64,000 nucleotides of DNA from Rhizobium sp. RU36D (GCF_900176345.1 NZ_FWXU01000004.1:1-64000), one strand, 5' to 3'; positions 18,990-29,344 are shown, numbered from the stretch's first letter. Notes: generated by a model not told the origin, from the sequence alone. Made by a program: numbers and translations.

Positions 18990-21900
18990 ATGGTGGTGGC
19001 CGGTAGCAAGTTATCCAGTATTCGAGTTGCGGGGTGCCATCGTGTCATGGCGGTGTCGCTTGTGCTGCTGGCATCCGCGCAGTCTGCGACCGCCTCGACC
19101 ACTACGGATGCCACCACGCTCAATGCGAACCTGACCTGGATGCTGCTGGCCGGCGCGCTCGTCATGATGATGCAGGTGGGCTTCCTGCTGCTCGAGGCGG
19201 GCATGGTCCGCTCGAAGAACTCCATCAACGTCGCCCAGAAGAACATGCTGGACTTCGTGTTCGGGGTGGTGGCCTTTGCGGCTGTCGGCTTCATGTTTGC
19301 TTTCGGCCGGTCGGACAATCTTCCTGTCGGTACGGAAGAGGACTTCTTCTTTCTGCGCAATCTCGATGACTGGCAGGCAGGATTCTTCGTTTTTCAGGTG
19401 ATGTTTTGCGGCACTGCAGCAACAATCGTGTCCGGTGCCGTCGCCGAACGCATGAAGCTGTCGGCCTATGTGCTGGGCTCGCTCGTCCTGTCCGGGTTCA
19501 TCTATCCGGTCTTCGTCCACTGGGCCTGGGGCTCGGCGCTGTTTGCCAATGACACGGCCTTCCTGTCGTCCCTCGGGTTTGTCGACTTCGCCGGCTCCAC
19601 AGTGGTTCACGCCACGGGTGGCTGGATCTCGCTTGCCGCCTGCATGGTGATCGGCCCGCGGCTCGGCCGTTTCGGGCCGGATGGACGCCCTGTGCGGATC
19701 GCCGGCCATAGTCCCGTCCTCTCCACCACGGGCGCCTTGCTGCTGTTCATCGGCTGGATCGGCTTCAATGGCGGCTCCACCATGCAGGCTAATCCCGACA
19801 TCGCCCCGATCATTCTCAACACCGTTCTTGCCGGCGGAGTGGCCACCTGCGTCGGATATGTCATCGGCTTTTTCCAGGATGGCGTTGTCCTGCCGGAAAA
19901 ATCGCTGACGGGCATGCTGGGTGGCCTCGTGGCCGTGACTGCCGGTTGCCACATCCTCGATCCCGGTGGTGCGCTGCTGATCGGCGCGATCGGCGCGGCG
20001 GTGGCCATCTACGGCAATGATGTCGTGCTGCATCGTCTGAGGATTGATGATGCGGTCGGCGCCATTGGTGTTCATGCCTTTGCCGGCGTGGTCGGAACGC
20101 TCGGCCTCGCCCTGCTGGCACCCGTGGAACTGTTGCCGGCCGGCGGACGAATGGCGCAACTGCATGTGCAGGCTTTCGGCGCGGCGCTGAATTTCTACTG
20201 GGCCTTTGGCCTTGGCTATGCCTTCTTCTGGCTGATGGAGCGCACGCTCAAGGTCCGGGTTTCCGTCGAAGACGAGGAAATCGGCCTCAACATTGCCGAG
20301 CACGGCACGCGCCTCGGCGTCGGCCATGTTGAGGACGCCCTGTCGAACCTTGTCAACGGCAAGGCAGATCTCAATCACCGGCTGCCGGTCGATAGCGGCG
20401 ATGATGCGGAGAAGCTGAGCCTTTTGTTCAACCGGCTGATGGACAATGTGGCGGCGGAAGAGCGGGCACGGCAGGAGTTGATGAACCTCAAACGCGATCA
20501 TGAGGAGATCGAGCGCGTTGCGGCTCTGGCGAGCGCCACGTTCGAGGCCATGGTGATGCACCAGCAAGGCACGATCGTCGATGGCAATAGCCGCCTTGCC
20601 GATCTGATGGGACTACCGATCGAGGAATTGGTGGGCCGGTCGCTGTCAGAGTTCCTGCCACAGACGGAGGATTGGGCAGCACTTCGGGACGCCTTCATGT
20701 CCGACCGCGAGTTCAACAAGGAAATCCTGCTGCAAAGGCCGGATGGCACGCAGATCCCGGTTGCGGCGCGGGGGCGCGACATCGTCTATCGCGGCGAGAA
20801 GATCCGCGTCGGCTGCCTCGTCGACTTGAGCGAGCGGAAGAAGGCCGAGCAGCACATCCGTCATCTCGCCTATCACGACGCGCTGACGGGCCTGCCGAAT
20901 CGCACGCTGTTTACGGAAAAGCTTGCTGACGCCGTGACCCGCGCCCTGTCCGGTTGGGGCTGCGCCGTCGTCATGGTCGACCTCGATCATTTCAAGGATA
21001 TCAATGACATCCACGGACATCCTGCGGGAGATGCCGTGATCCGCGAGGCGGGTCGCCGCCTGACGTCGGTCATCGGCAAGGACGATATCGCAGCGCGGCT
21101 TGGCGGCGACGAGTTTGCCGTCATCCTGGCCAATGCGTCCTTCGAGGCGCAGTTGGAGGATCTCGGGCGACGCCTGGTGACTGCCTTTCGCGCGCCCTTC
21201 GACATCGGGAATGGCGAGAAGGTGCGGTGTGGCATCTCGATCGGCGCGGCGCTGTGCCCCGAGCATGGCAGCAGCAGCGACGAACTGATCGGCAAGGCCG
21301 ACCTTGCGCTCTACCATGCCAAGGATTCCGGCCGGAACACCTGGTGTGTCTTCCAGCCGGGCATGAGCGAACTGATCGAAAAGCGGCGTGCGCTTGAAGC
21401 CGATCTCGACCTTGCGCTGAAGCGCCGCGAGTTCGAGCTTTACCTTCAGCCCCGCATCAACGTGGCCAAGGCCGAGATCAGCGCCTATGAAGCCCTGATC
21501 CGGTGGCGCCACCCGCAACGCGGCATGATCAGCCCGGCGGATTTTGTCCCCGTTGCCGAGGTGTCCGGCAAGATCGTGGCTTTGGGGGAGTGGGTCATCG
21601 AGGAAGCCTGCGCCATGCTGCGCCGCGATTTGCCCCAGGGGCGGCTTTCGATCAATGTCAGCCCCATCCAGTTCCGCCATGCCGATTTTATGGTGCACCT
21701 GCGCGAGACGGTTCAGGATGCCGGCATCGAGCCGCATCGGCTGGAGCTAGAAATCACCGAGAGCGTGCTGATCGACGATGACAAGCGGGCGGTCAATATT
21801 CTCCGGGAGTTGAAGGAGGCTGGTTTTGACATCGCGCTGGATGACTTCGGTACCGGCTATTCGTCGCTGAGCTATCTCAACCGTTATCCCTTCGACACGA

Positions 21901-22262
21901 TCAAGATCGACCGCAGTTTCGTCAACAATCTCGGGGTCGAGAACAATGCCGCGGCCATCGTCAGAACCATCATCGACCTCGGTGCCGGGCTTGGCATGAA
22001 GGTGGTCGCGGAAGGCGTCGAGACCATCGAGCAGGCCCTGCTGCTGCAGCAACTCGGCTGTGACGAGCTGCAGGGCTATCTGCTTGGCCGTCCGTTGCCG
22101 CTGCAACAGATTAGCCGCGAGGTGCCGAAGGCGATTGCGCTGCAGTTGCGCGGCATGGCGGCGAGGGTCGGCTATGATGCTGAAAGTGACGGCCCGGACG
22201 TAGGTGAAGCCCCGGTGGCGGGGGGAGAGAGCCGAACGCCGATCTCGCTGGCGGGCGAGTGA
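18990..22262 (+). CDS. Ammonium transporter-PAS-GGDEF-EAL fusion, predicted ammonium-sensing cyclic-di-GMP enzyme
   Basis: A 1090-residue membrane protein. Residues about 45-440 form a complete Amt/Mep/Rh domain of about 11 helices. It keeps the pore twin histidines (His207 in VVHATGG and His362 in GVHAFAG), the Asp of DFAG, and the HWAWG and FQVMF pore segments. The Amt cytoplasmic tail motif EEIGLNIAEHG is also kept. A HAMP/coiled-coil-like linker follows, then a PAS domain (about 515-635). The GGDEF domain is intact (GGDEF 705-709) but lacks the RxxD inhibitory site (GKDD instead). The EAL domain has EAL 834-836, NVSPIQF, EITES, DDFGTGYSS and AEGVET, so it looks active. The ATG at 18990 was chosen over an upstream TTG; a start at 19047 is also possible. 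The Amt part probably senses ammonium and sets cyclase or phosphodiesterase output. No P-II gene is nearby. Confidence 0.93.
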   Translation: MVVAGSKLSSIRVAGCHRVMAVSLVLLASAQSATASTTTDATTLNANLTWMLLAGALVMMMQVGFLLLEAGMVRSKNSINVAQKNMLDFVFGVVAFAAVGFMFAFGRSDNLPVGTEEDFFFLRNLDDWQAGFFVFQVMFCGTAATIVSGAVAERMKLSAYVLGSLVLSGFIYPVFVHWAWGSALFANDTAFLSSLGFVDFAGSTVVHATGGWISLAACMVIGPRLGRFGPDGRPVRIAGHSPVLSTTGALLLFIGWIGFNGGSTMQANPDIAPIILNTVLAGGVATCVGYVIGFFQDGVVLPEKSLTGMLGGLVAVTAGCHILDPGGALLIGAIGAAVAIYGNDVVLHRLRIDDAVGAIGVHAFAGVVGTLGLALLAPVELLPAGGRMAQLHVQAFGAALNFYWAFGLGYAFFWLMERTLKVRVSVEDEEIGLNIAEHGTRLGVGHVEDALSNLVNGKADLNHRLPVDSGDDAEKLSLLFNRLMDNVAAEERARQELMNLKRDHEEIERVAALASATFEAMVMHQQGTIVDGNSRLADLMGLPIEELVGRSLSEFLPQTEDWAALRDAFMSDREFNKEILLQRPDGTQIPVAARGRDIVYRGEKIRVGCLVDLSERKKAEQHIRHLAYHDALTGLPNRTLFTEKLADAVTRALSGWGCAVVMVDLDHFKDINDIHGHPAGDAVIREAGRRLTSVIGKDDIAARLGGDEFAVILANASFEAQLEDLGRRLVTAFRAPFDIGNGEKVRCGISIGAALCPEHGSSSDELIGKADLALYHAKDSGRNTWCVFQPGMSELIEKRRALEADLDLALKRREFELYLQPRINVAKAEISAYEALIRWRHPQRGMISPADFVPVAEVSGKIVALGEWVIEEACAMLRRDLPQGRLSINVSPIQFRHADFMVHLRETVQDAGIEPHRLELEITESVLIDDDKRAVNILRELKEAGFDIALDDFGTGYSSLSYLNRYPFDTIKIDRSFVNNLGVENNAAAIVRTIIDLGAGLGMKVVAEGVETIEQALLLQQLGCDELQGYLLGRPLPLQQISREVPKAIALQLRGMAARVGYDAESDGPDVGEAPVAGGESRTPISLAGE

Positions 22263-22355
22263 CGACCGAGTGATGGCTTGGAAAGCCAGGCCATCGCCAC
22301 CAACACCACCATGTTCGACTGACAACGAGCCGGCCACCCCAATGGCGAGATCCGA

Positions 22356-23609
22356 ATGCAAAATCTGAATCTGGCGCTCTTCCTTGCTGAGGCGGTGCTT
22401 TATTTCACCCTGATGACGGCGCTCCTGCATTTTCGCCACCGCATCGGTCTCGGGGTATTCCTGACAGCGCTCGGCGTCATGCATTTCGTCGAAACCTATT
22501 TGGCCGCCGTCTTCTACGTGCCCCTGCCGTTTGGCGTCGTCTCGCCCGGATCATCGGTGTTCTTTGCCGGCAAGCTGATGATGATCCTGATGCTCTACAT
22601 CAAGGAAGACGCGTCAACCGTTCGCCAGCCGATCTATGGGCTGTTTCTCGGCAACCTGGTAACTGTCGCGGTCGCTCAACTGCTGCTGCTGCACCAGACC
22701 GCCGACCTCGGAAATGCCCAGCAAGTCGATCTGAGCTTCCTCAACCAGATGGGCATGCTGATGGTGTGGGGAACGGCGCTGCTCTACGTCGATTCGCTCG
22801 GCATCATCCTTCTATACGAGCGCCTGGGCCGGATCATGCCGCGCTTCATGGTGCTGCGCTTTGCGATCAGCGGCGTGCTTGTCCTGTCCTTCGACCAACT
22901 CGGCTTTTATGCCCTGCTGCACTATCTCTATGATGCGCCGCTATCGGTCTTCTGGGGCGGCTGGCAGGCCAAGATGCTGGCGGCGGTCATCTACTCGCTG
23001 CTGTTTGCGCTCTATCAGCGGATCTTCAAGGATCACGGTGCCGTACTGTCTAGGCGGCCGATCCGCGACATCTTCTCCGACCTGACATTCCGGGAGCGGT
23101 ATGAGGACCTGCTGTCGCGCACGGGGCGCGATACGCTGACGGGTGTCTATGATCGGAGCCGGCTGGAGATCGAGGCACCGCGCCTGATCCGCGAGGGGTT
23201 GCGGTCGGACCGCCAGGCGAGCCTGGTGATCGTGGACGTGGACCACTTCAAGGCGGTGAATGACCGATTCGGCCACCAGCATGGAGACGAGGTGCTGAAA
23301 GACGTCGCAAAGGCCATGCAGGAGACTCTGCGGGAAAACGACCACGTGTTCCGATATGGAGGCGAGGAATTCGTCGTGCTGCTTCCAGAGACCCCGCATC
23401 CCGATGCGCTGCTGATCGCGGGACGTCTGCGGCTGGCGATCAGCGATGGCGTGAAGAACCTGGCGGGAGAGGCAATGACCATTAGTCTTGGCGTGGCGAC
23501 GGCACCGGGCGACGGGGTTAGCTTCAACGCGTTGCTCGCTGTGGCGGATGAGCGCCTTTACAAGGCCAAGCGCGGTGGTCGTAACCGGGTGGTAGGCGAG
23601 GGCGATTGA
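22356..23609 (+). CDS. Membrane diguanylate cyclase
   Basis: A 417-residue protein. The N-terminal half (about 1-230) has roughly six to seven membrane helices of an unassigned MASE-like sensor type, with the conserved-looking LPFGVVSPGSS and LYIKED segments. The C-terminal GGDEF domain has GGEEF at 335-339 preceded by the RxxD inhibitory site (REND plus five residues), so it should be an active, product-inhibited cyclase. It starts 93 bp after the Amt fusion gene in the same direction, so the two may be co-transcribed. Signal unknown. Confidence 0.92.
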   Translation: MQNLNLALFLAEAVLYFTLMTALLHFRHRIGLGVFLTALGVMHFVETYLAAVFYVPLPFGVVSPGSSVFFAGKLMMILMLYIKEDASTVRQPIYGLFLGNLVTVAVAQLLLLHQTADLGNAQQVDLSFLNQMGMLMVWGTALLYVDSLGIILLYERLGRIMPRFMVLRFAISGVLVLSFDQLGFYALLHYLYDAPLSVFWGGWQAKMLAAVIYSLLFALYQRIFKDHGAVLSRRPIRDIFSDLTFRERYEDLLSRTGRDTLTGVYDRSRLEIEAPRLIREGLRSDRQASLVIVDVDHFKAVNDRFGHQHGDEVLKDVAKAMQETLRENDHVFRYGGEEFVVLLPETPHPDALLIAGRLRLAISDGVKNLAGEAMTISLGVATAPGDGVSFNALLAVADERLYKAKRGGRNRVVGEGD

Positions 23610-23676
23610 ACCGCCCCCGCGGTCTCAGGCCGATCACCGGGGGACCCAAAGTCGACCCCGGCATCGTCTTTCGGCG

Positions 23677-24294
23677 TTAGGCTGCGCGGGCCAGTTCGAT
23701 GACCTTGGCAGAAGCGGCGGCAATCGACTTCTCTGCGGCTTCAGGACCGAAGGCCAGGCCTTCCACATAGATCACTTCCACGTCCTTCATGCCCATGAAG
23801 CCGAGCACGGTCTTCAGATAGGGAACGGCGTGGTCCATGGCCGCTGCCGGGCCTTCCGAGTAAACGCCACCCGAAGACATGACGATATAGACCTTCTTGC
23901 CGGTCACGAGGCCCTTCGGACCTTCGGCGGTGTAGGTGAAGGTCTGGCCGGCGCGGGCGACGTTGTCGATCCACGACTTCAGTGTGGAATAGACGCCGAA
24001 GTTGATCAGGCCGGTCGCAATGACAAGCGCATCGGCGGCGAGCAGTTCGCGTACCAGCGTATCGGAATAGTCGGCGGCTGCGGCTTCTTCGGCGGTGCGG
24101 GCATCGGCCGGCTTGCGGATGGCCGAGGTCGCAACGGTATCGAGATGCGGGATCGGATTGGCGCCGAGATCGCGATGGACGACGGACGCGCCGTTGTTCT
24201 TGGCTGAGAGGCTGTTGGCCAGGTCAATGGCGACCTTGCTGGAGAGGGATTCTGCGCCGCGCGGGCTGGAGGTAACGAGGAGGATGGAGGACAT
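23677..24294 (-). CDS. azoR: FMN-dependent NADH-azoreductase
   Basis: A 205-residue flavodoxin-fold quinone/azo reductase. The N-terminal phosphate-binding TSSPRGAESLS loop, the central GLINFGVYSTLKSWID segment and the SSGGVYSEG loop are all typical of AzoR. It is divergent from a LysR gene with about 125 bp between, the usual arrangement for a LysR-controlled reductase. The downstream neighbour on the other strand (the diguanylate cyclase) is convergent, 67 bp away. Confidence 0.93.
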   Translation of the reverse strand: MSSILLVTSSPRGAESLSSKVAIDLANSLSAKNNGASVVHRDLGANPIPHLDTVATSAIRKPADARTAEEAAAADYSDTLVRELLAADALVIATGLINFGVYSTLKSWIDNVARAGQTFTYTAEGPKGLVTGKKVYIVMSSGGVYSEGPAAAMDHAVPYLKTVLGFMGMKDVEVIYVEGLAFGPEAAEKSIAAASAKVIELARAA

Positions 24295-24418
24295 GGGAGG
24301 ACCTTTCTTGCATCTGGAATAGAGTGAAACGGCTTCGTTTCTGAAGTCCTAGATAGGTCCGCTTTCCCATCGAGAAAACTGTGATAATATGGATCGATAT
24401 CATCGAATTTCTGGATGG

Positions 24419-25465
24419 ATGGACATGCTGCCGAATCCGACACTTGACCAGTTGCAGGTTTTCCTCACCGTTGCCGATGCTGGCAGCTTTTCTGCTGCTG
24501 CCCGCATCATGAACCGCGCCCAGTCTGTGATCAGCTACACGATCGGCAATCTCGAGGAGCAATTGCAGGTATCATTGTTCGACCGCAGCGGTTCTCGCCA
24601 GCCGGTCCTGACGGACGCAGGCAAGGCGATCCTGACGGATGCACGTCGCATTGTCGGTGACCTGCAGGTGCTGCGGGCGCGCGCGGCGGGCATGCAACAG
24701 GGCCTTGAGGCGGAGGTTTCCGTCGCCATCAGCGTCATGGTCCCGACCATGGCCATGGTGGCGGTGCTGAAGGAGTTTCGCGAGATGTTTCCGAGTGTCT
24801 CGCTGCGACTGGATGTCGGCGAGCTCGGCAAGGTCATGGAACTGGTGATGCTCGGCCGCTCATCTCTGGGAATCGGCGGCGCTCTGGTGCGCCAGGACGA
24901 TTCACTCATCATCGAGCGCATCGGGCACAATTTCATGCTGCCGGTGGCCGCCGCCGATCACCCACTGGCCCAGATCGGTCGTCCGCTGACCCTGGCCGAT
25001 GTGCGTGAAGAGGTGCAGCTTGTGGTGACGGATGCCACCGAACTGACGGCCGGCCGCGACTTCAATGTCCTGTCTTACCACACCTGGAGGGTGAGCGACA
25101 TTCCGACCAAGCACCACCTCATTCGCGGTGGCCTGGGCTGGGGTGGCCTGCCCGCCTCAACCGTGGATGAGGATCTGGTCTCCGGGCGGCTTGTGAAACT
25201 GGATCTCGAGGCCTACGAGAACAGTTCGTATTCGCTCTATGCGATCCGCCGCCGCGCCAATCCCCCGGGTCCGGCCGGCAACTGGCTGGTCGACGCCTTC
25301 CGTGCCCGCCTGTCCAATTGCCCCTCAGACTATCCGCAGGAGGGGTTTCAGGAACTGCTCAAGAAGAAGGCGGTAACCGACTCATTCGATTCCCTTTTTA
25401 CCGACCAGCAACCGCGCGCAATCGCCGGGGTGAACCAGCCAGATCCTGCTGATTTCCGACCTTGA
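24419..25465 (+). CDS. LysR-family transcriptional regulator
   Basis: A 348-residue regulator with an N-terminal winged HTH ([20 protein letters not shown], then [15 protein letters not shown]) and a LysR substrate-binding domain. It probably controls the divergent azoR. The start MDMLPNP at 24419 was chosen to give the usual LysR N-terminus behind GGATGG. The C-terminus extends about 40 residues past the normal LysR end and overlaps the convergent chemoreceptor gene by 68 bp, so the tail may be a read-through addition. Confidence 0.9.
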   Translation: MDMLPNPTLDQLQVFLTVADAGSFSAAARIMNRAQSVISYTIGNLEEQLQVSLFDRSGSRQPVLTDAGKAILTDARRIVGDLQVLRARAAGMQQGLEAEVSVAISVMVPTMAMVAVLKEFREMFPSVSLRLDVGELGKVMELVMLGRSSLGIGGALVRQDDSLIIERIGHNFMLPVAAADHPLAQIGRPLTLADVREEVQLVVTDATELTAGRDFNVLSYHTWRVSDIPTKHHLIRGGLGWGGLPASTVDEDLVSGRLVKLDLEAYENSSYSLYAIRRRANPPGPAGNWLVDAFRARLSNCPSDYPQEGFQELLKKKAVTDSFDSLFTDQQPRAIAGVNQPDPADFRP

Positions 25466-27095
25466 ACTGGTTGACCAGCGCGTAGAGATTCTGAGCCTCC
25501 TGCGCTAGGCTCTGCGATGCGGCATTGGCCTCTTCGACGGTTGCCGCATTCTTCTGGGTGCCCTGGTCCAGGGCGTTGATGGCTTGGTTGATCTCGCCGA
25601 TGCCGAGCGCCTGCTCCCGTGCCGAGGTTGCAATCGCATCGACATTGGTGTCGACGGACTGGACCTGCTGAACGATGTCGTTCAACGCGACGCCCGTCTT
25701 GTTGACCAGCGAGACACCGAGCCGGACGGCATCATTGGCGGTCGAGATCAGGCCCTTGATTTCCTTTGCAGCGTTTGCCGAACGCTGCGCGAGTTCGCGC
25801 ACTTCCTGTGCCACGACCGCAAAACCCTTGCCGGCGTCGCCTGCGCGCGCCGCCTCGACCCCGGCATTCAGCGCCAAAAGGTTGGTCTGGAACGCGATCT
25901 CGTCGATCACGCCGATAATGTTGGAAATCTCGCCTGAGGACTTCGCGATCTTCTCCATGGCTGCGGTGGCTTCTTCGACAATGCTGCCGGAATTCTCCGC
26001 ACTTGCTCGCGTCGTCGCGACCAACTGCCCCGCCTCTTCCGCGCGCCGGCTTGAATCTTTCACCGTCGTCGTCATCTCCTCAAGTGCCGACGCCGTTTCC
26101 TCTACCGAGGCTGCCTGCTTCTCCGCATTTTTGGCGATGTCGCTAGAGACATCGTTGATGACATTGGCATTGGCCGACAGCGCTTCGGCCGATGCGCGGA
26201 TGGCCAGGATCGCGCTCTCCAGCGCCCGTGCCGCGAGGTTGAAATCCTGGCGGGTTTGCTCGAGGGCGACGTCGAGCGGTGAGTCGATGGCGACCGTCAG
26301 ATCACCTTTCGCCAGCAGGGCGATGGCCTTGCCGATCGTTTCGACCGCCACCATCCGTGGCGTGATATCGGTCGCGACCTTGATGACCTTGTAGACCTGG
26401 CCGCGCGTATTGAAAACTGGCGTATAGGCCGCCTGGATCCAGACCAGCTTGCCGCCCTTGCCGATCCGGACGAAATTGTCCGCGATATATTCGCCGGATC
26501 GCAGGCGCTCCCAGAATTTCACGTAATCGGCCGAATCCGCATAGGCCTTTTCGCAAAACATGCGGTGATATTGACCGATGACCTCGGAGTTTGAATATCC
26601 CATGGCGGTCAGAAAGTTCTCGTTAACGTGGGATATCTTCCCGTCTGGCTCGAACTCGATGATCGCCTGGGACTTGTCGATGGCGCGCAGCCTGTTCTCG
26701 TCGTTGAGCGCCGAGATCTTGATGGGCGTGATATTGACTGCGATCTTCATCACAGCAACCACCTTCCCGTTTCGCTTGATCGGGTTGTAGGTGGCGCCCA
26801 GCCAGATGTCGTTTCCGGCTTTCGTCTGACGGCGGAAGTGGCCGTTATGCACTTCGCCATTCGCCAGGCTATCCCAGAACTTCTTGTAGTCTGGCGAATT
26901 GCGGATGGCATCTTCGCAGAAGATGCGATGATGCTTGCCCACGATCTCGTTCAACTCATAGCCCATGGCCTTGCAGAAGTTGTCGTTGGCCTTCATCACG
27001 GTGCCATCCGGCTTGAACCAGACCAGGGCTTGGCAACTTGAGATCGCCGCCATGTTTTCGCGGCATCCGGCACTTGACAACAATCCACTGAGCAT
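25398..27095 (-). CDS. Soluble chemoreceptor with two PAS domains
   Basis: A 565-residue methyl-accepting chemotaxis protein without membrane helices, so it is cytoplasmic. Two tandem PAS domains, at about residues 15-130 and 135-250, each contain a GxxHRxFCE-like motif (GKHHRIFCE and GQYHRMFCE). A short HAMP-like linker and the signalling hairpin with the conserved [14 protein letters not shown] tip follow. PAS pairs of this type often bind haem or flavin and sense oxygen or redox state; the cofactor here is not shown. The ATG at 27095 follows AGAGGA. The 3' end overlaps the LysR gene. Confidence 0.93.
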   Translation of the reverse strand: MLSGLLSSAGCRENMAAISSCQALVWFKPDGTVMKANDNFCKAMGYELNEIVGKHHRIFCEDAIRNSPDYKKFWDSLANGEVHNGHFRRQTKAGNDIWLGATYNPIKRNGKVVAVMKIAVNITPIKISALNDENRLRAIDKSQAIIEFEPDGKISHVNENFLTAMGYSNSEVIGQYHRMFCEKAYADSADYVKFWERLRSGEYIADNFVRIGKGGKLVWIQAAYTPVFNTRGQVYKVIKVATDITPRMVAVETIGKAIALLAKGDLTVAIDSPLDVALEQTRQDFNLAARALESAILAIRASAEALSANANVINDVSSDIAKNAEKQAASVEETASALEEMTTTVKDSSRRAEEAGQLVATTRASAENSGSIVEEATAAMEKIAKSSGEISNIIGVIDEIAFQTNLLALNAGVEAARAGDAGKGFAVVAQEVRELAQRSANAAKEIKGLISTANDAVRLGVSLVNKTGVALNDIVQQVQSVDTNVDAIATSAREQALGIGEINQAINALDQGTQKNAATVEEANAASQSLAQEAQNLYALVNQFKVGNQQDLAGSPRRLRAVAGR

Positions 27096-27164
27096 TAGGG
27101 CGTTCCTCTTGACAATAGTTAAGAGGTATCTGCTCAGGGTAAATAATCGCTAAAACAGGCGTTC

Positions 27165-27198
27165 CAAATACGCCATTTTGGCGAACTTATTGTATTTG
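27165..27198. promoter_or_regulatory. Nested inverted repeat upstream of the soluble chemoreceptor gene
   Basis: The outer arms CAAATAC (27165-27171) and GTATTTG (27192-27198) enclose an inner CGCCA/TGGCG hairpin. It lies about 70-100 bp upstream of the chemoreceptor start at 27095 and downstream of the cpdB stop at 27234. It could be an operator or a weak terminator; no factor can be named. Confidence 0.35.
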
Positions 27199-27233
27199 CA
27201 ACCAAGTGTCAGCGTGGCTGGAAAACGGCTCCT

Positions 27234-29222
27234 CTATAATTTCAGCCTGAATCGCGCGAAACCCTCCGCACCATCGCCAGCGTCTTCGATCGTGGCGCCC
27301 TTGACATCGGCGAGCAGTTGCCGCGCCCTGGGGCCGGTTTCGAAGAGCGCTGTGGTGCCGCTCATCGGCGCGAAAGACCAGTTGCCGTCCGCCGACGGAT
27401 TGATCGTGCCCTGCTCGACGATGTAGCGCACGATGACATCCCGGTTCGTATCGGGTGCGACAAGGATCACCTTGTCGGCCGCGATCTCCGGGAACTTTCC
27501 GCCGCCGCCGGCGCGGTAGTTATTGGTCGCGACGACGAATTTCTGTGCGGGATCAATGGGTTTACCGTTGAATTGCAGGTTGACGATGCGATTGGATTCC
27601 GGATGCACGACAACGCCATCCTTGTCATAACGGGCCGGCTGCGACAGGTCGATCTGGTAGGTCACGCCGTCGATAACATCGTAGTTATAGGATGGGAAAT
27701 CCGGGTTCAGCAGCGGCGCGTCCTGAGCACCGGGCGTCACCTGCAGGAACATGCCGGCGGAGCGCTCCAACCAGTTCTTGACCTGCTCGCCCGTGATCAG
27801 CACGGCCTGCACGGTGTTGGGATAGAGATAGAGGTCCGCGACGTTCTTGATGGCGATATCACCGGCCGGAACATCCGTATAGTAATCAGAGCCGCCGCGT
27901 CCGCCGGCCTTGAACGGCGCTGCGGCTGACAGGACGGGCAGGTCCTTGTATTCGCCTTCCTTCAGCAGGTCCTTGACATACCAGGTCTGTGCGATCGAGA
28001 CGATCTGCACCGAGGGATCGTCGGCGACGAGGGCGAAATAGGAATAGAGCGGCGTCGACGTCTTGCCCACGGGGGTGCGGACATAGTCGAGCGTCGCCTG
28101 GTGCTCCTCCGCCACCGAGGCGACCACTTCGGGCTTGTCTTTGACGTCGGCGACGATCTTGCGATTGTCATCCCGGTGATAGATCGGGCGCGCCTCGCAG
28201 GTGAAGTCAACGATCTTCCAGCTATTGCCGTCCTTCTCGATCAGGAGGTCGATCAGGCCGAGATGCGAGCCCCAGAAACCGGCCATGACGGCGGGCTTGC
28301 CGAGCAGCGTGCCCTTGACCGGATCGGCGCCGGGGACGTCGTCCCAGGTCTTCGGTCCGGGGAAGACCAGATGCTGGTGGCCGGTGAAGACCGCGTCGAT
28401 TCCATCCACGCCGGCAAGATAGAGCGAGGCATTTTCCATGCGCTCCGTCTCGCCATGGCCATCGATGCCGGAATGGGAGAGCGCGATGATGATGTCAGCG
28501 CCGGCCTCCTTCATGACCGGCACCCAGGCCCGGGCTGCTTGGACGATGTCGCGGGTCTGCGCCTTGCCTTCAAGGTTCTTGGCGTCCCAGACCATGATCT
28601 GCGGCGGAACGAAGCCGATGAAACCGACCTTGATGGGGCTTTCGGCGCCGGACCCGTCCTTGATCTTCTTTTCAACGATGACATAGGGCTTGAAGAACAG
28701 GTCGTCGCGTCGCGGATCCTCTGCCAACTGACCCTTGGTGAGGTTGGCGCAGACGATGGGGAAGCTTGCACCGCCCAGCGTGTTGAACATGAAATCCAGG
28801 CCGTAGTTGAACTCGTGGTTGCCCAGCGTGCCGCAATCATAACCGAGCACGTTCATGGCCTTGACCATCGGATGCAGGTCGCCTGCCTTCATGCCCTTCT
28901 TGTAGGCCATGTAGTCGCCCATGGGATTGCCCTGCAGCATGTCGCCATTGTCAACCAGCATCGAATTGGTGGCTTCCGCCCTGATGCCATCGATGATCGA
29001 GGCGGTGCGGGCAAGGCCCATTGTGTCGTTCGGCTTGTCCGCATAATAGTCGTAGGGCATCACGTTGACGTGGATGTCGGTCGTCTCCATGAGCCGCAGA
29101 TGCGCCTGGTTAGCCTGGGCGCGCGCCGAGAACGGGTGCAGCATGATCAGCGCCGTCGTGGCGGCGAAACCGCCGAGCAGGGATCGGCGTGTAATGGGGT
29201 GCAGATCGATGAGAGACGTCAT
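27234..29222 (-). CDS. cpdB: 2',3'-cyclic-nucleotide 2'-phosphodiesterase/3'-nucleotidase, Tat-exported
   Basis: A 662-residue periplasmic enzyme that hydrolyses 2',3'-cyclic nucleotides and 3'-nucleotides, supplying phosphate and nucleosides. A twin-arginine signal (TRRSLLGGF, then a hydrophobic run, cleavage near ARAQA) starts at ATG 29222 behind a near-perfect AAGGAGG. Metallophosphatase motifs are TTDIH, DNGDMLQG, GNHEFNYG, LSHSGID and GHQH. The C-terminal 5'-nucleotidase-type domain carries the NNYRAGG substrate-binding segment. It is closer to cyclic-nucleotide enzymes than to UshA, but I rate the exact substrate as inferred. It is a plausible Tat client. Confidence 0.93.
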   Translation of the reverse strand: MTSLIDLHPITRRSLLGGFAATTALIMLHPFSARAQANQAHLRLMETTDIHVNVMPYDYYADKPNDTMGLARTASIIDGIRAEATNSMLVDNGDMLQGNPMGDYMAYKKGMKAGDLHPMVKAMNVLGYDCGTLGNHEFNYGLDFMFNTLGGASFPIVCANLTKGQLAEDPRRDDLFFKPYVIVEKKIKDGSGAESPIKVGFIGFVPPQIMVWDAKNLEGKAQTRDIVQAARAWVPVMKEAGADIIIALSHSGIDGHGETERMENASLYLAGVDGIDAVFTGHQHLVFPGPKTWDDVPGADPVKGTLLGKPAVMAGFWGSHLGLIDLLIEKDGNSWKIVDFTCEARPIYHRDDNRKIVADVKDKPEVVASVAEEHQATLDYVRTPVGKTSTPLYSYFALVADDPSVQIVSIAQTWYVKDLLKEGEYKDLPVLSAAAPFKAGGRGGSDYYTDVPAGDIAIKNVADLYLYPNTVQAVLITGEQVKNWLERSAGMFLQVTPGAQDAPLLNPDFPSYNYDVIDGVTYQIDLSQPARYDKDGVVVHPESNRIVNLQFNGKPIDPAQKFVVATNNYRAGGGGKFPEIAADKVILVAPDTNRDVIVRYIVEQGTINPSADGNWSFAPMSGTTALFETGPRARQLLADVKGATIEDAGDGAEGFARFRLKL

Positions 29223-29344
29223 GAAATCCTCCTTCGCGAAACGGCCGCCGCCCGGCAATCTAATGCCGTTCACCAAGGAGTGCATCGAAAAAATGACAGC
29301 CATATGATGATGGCTGTCGCAGGGACTACTTTGGGGTGCGTCCG

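Noticed and set aside
19011..20567. 518-codon open frame opposite the Amt fusion gene
   Set aside because: Antisense shadow with His/Gln/Arg-rich composition typical of reversed GC-rich coding sequence; the plus strand encodes a clear Amt domain.
18990..22262. Amt fusion as a plain ammonium transporter with neighbouring P-II control
   Set aside because: No glnK/glnB gene is adjacent and the C-terminal half is clearly PAS-GGDEF-EAL.
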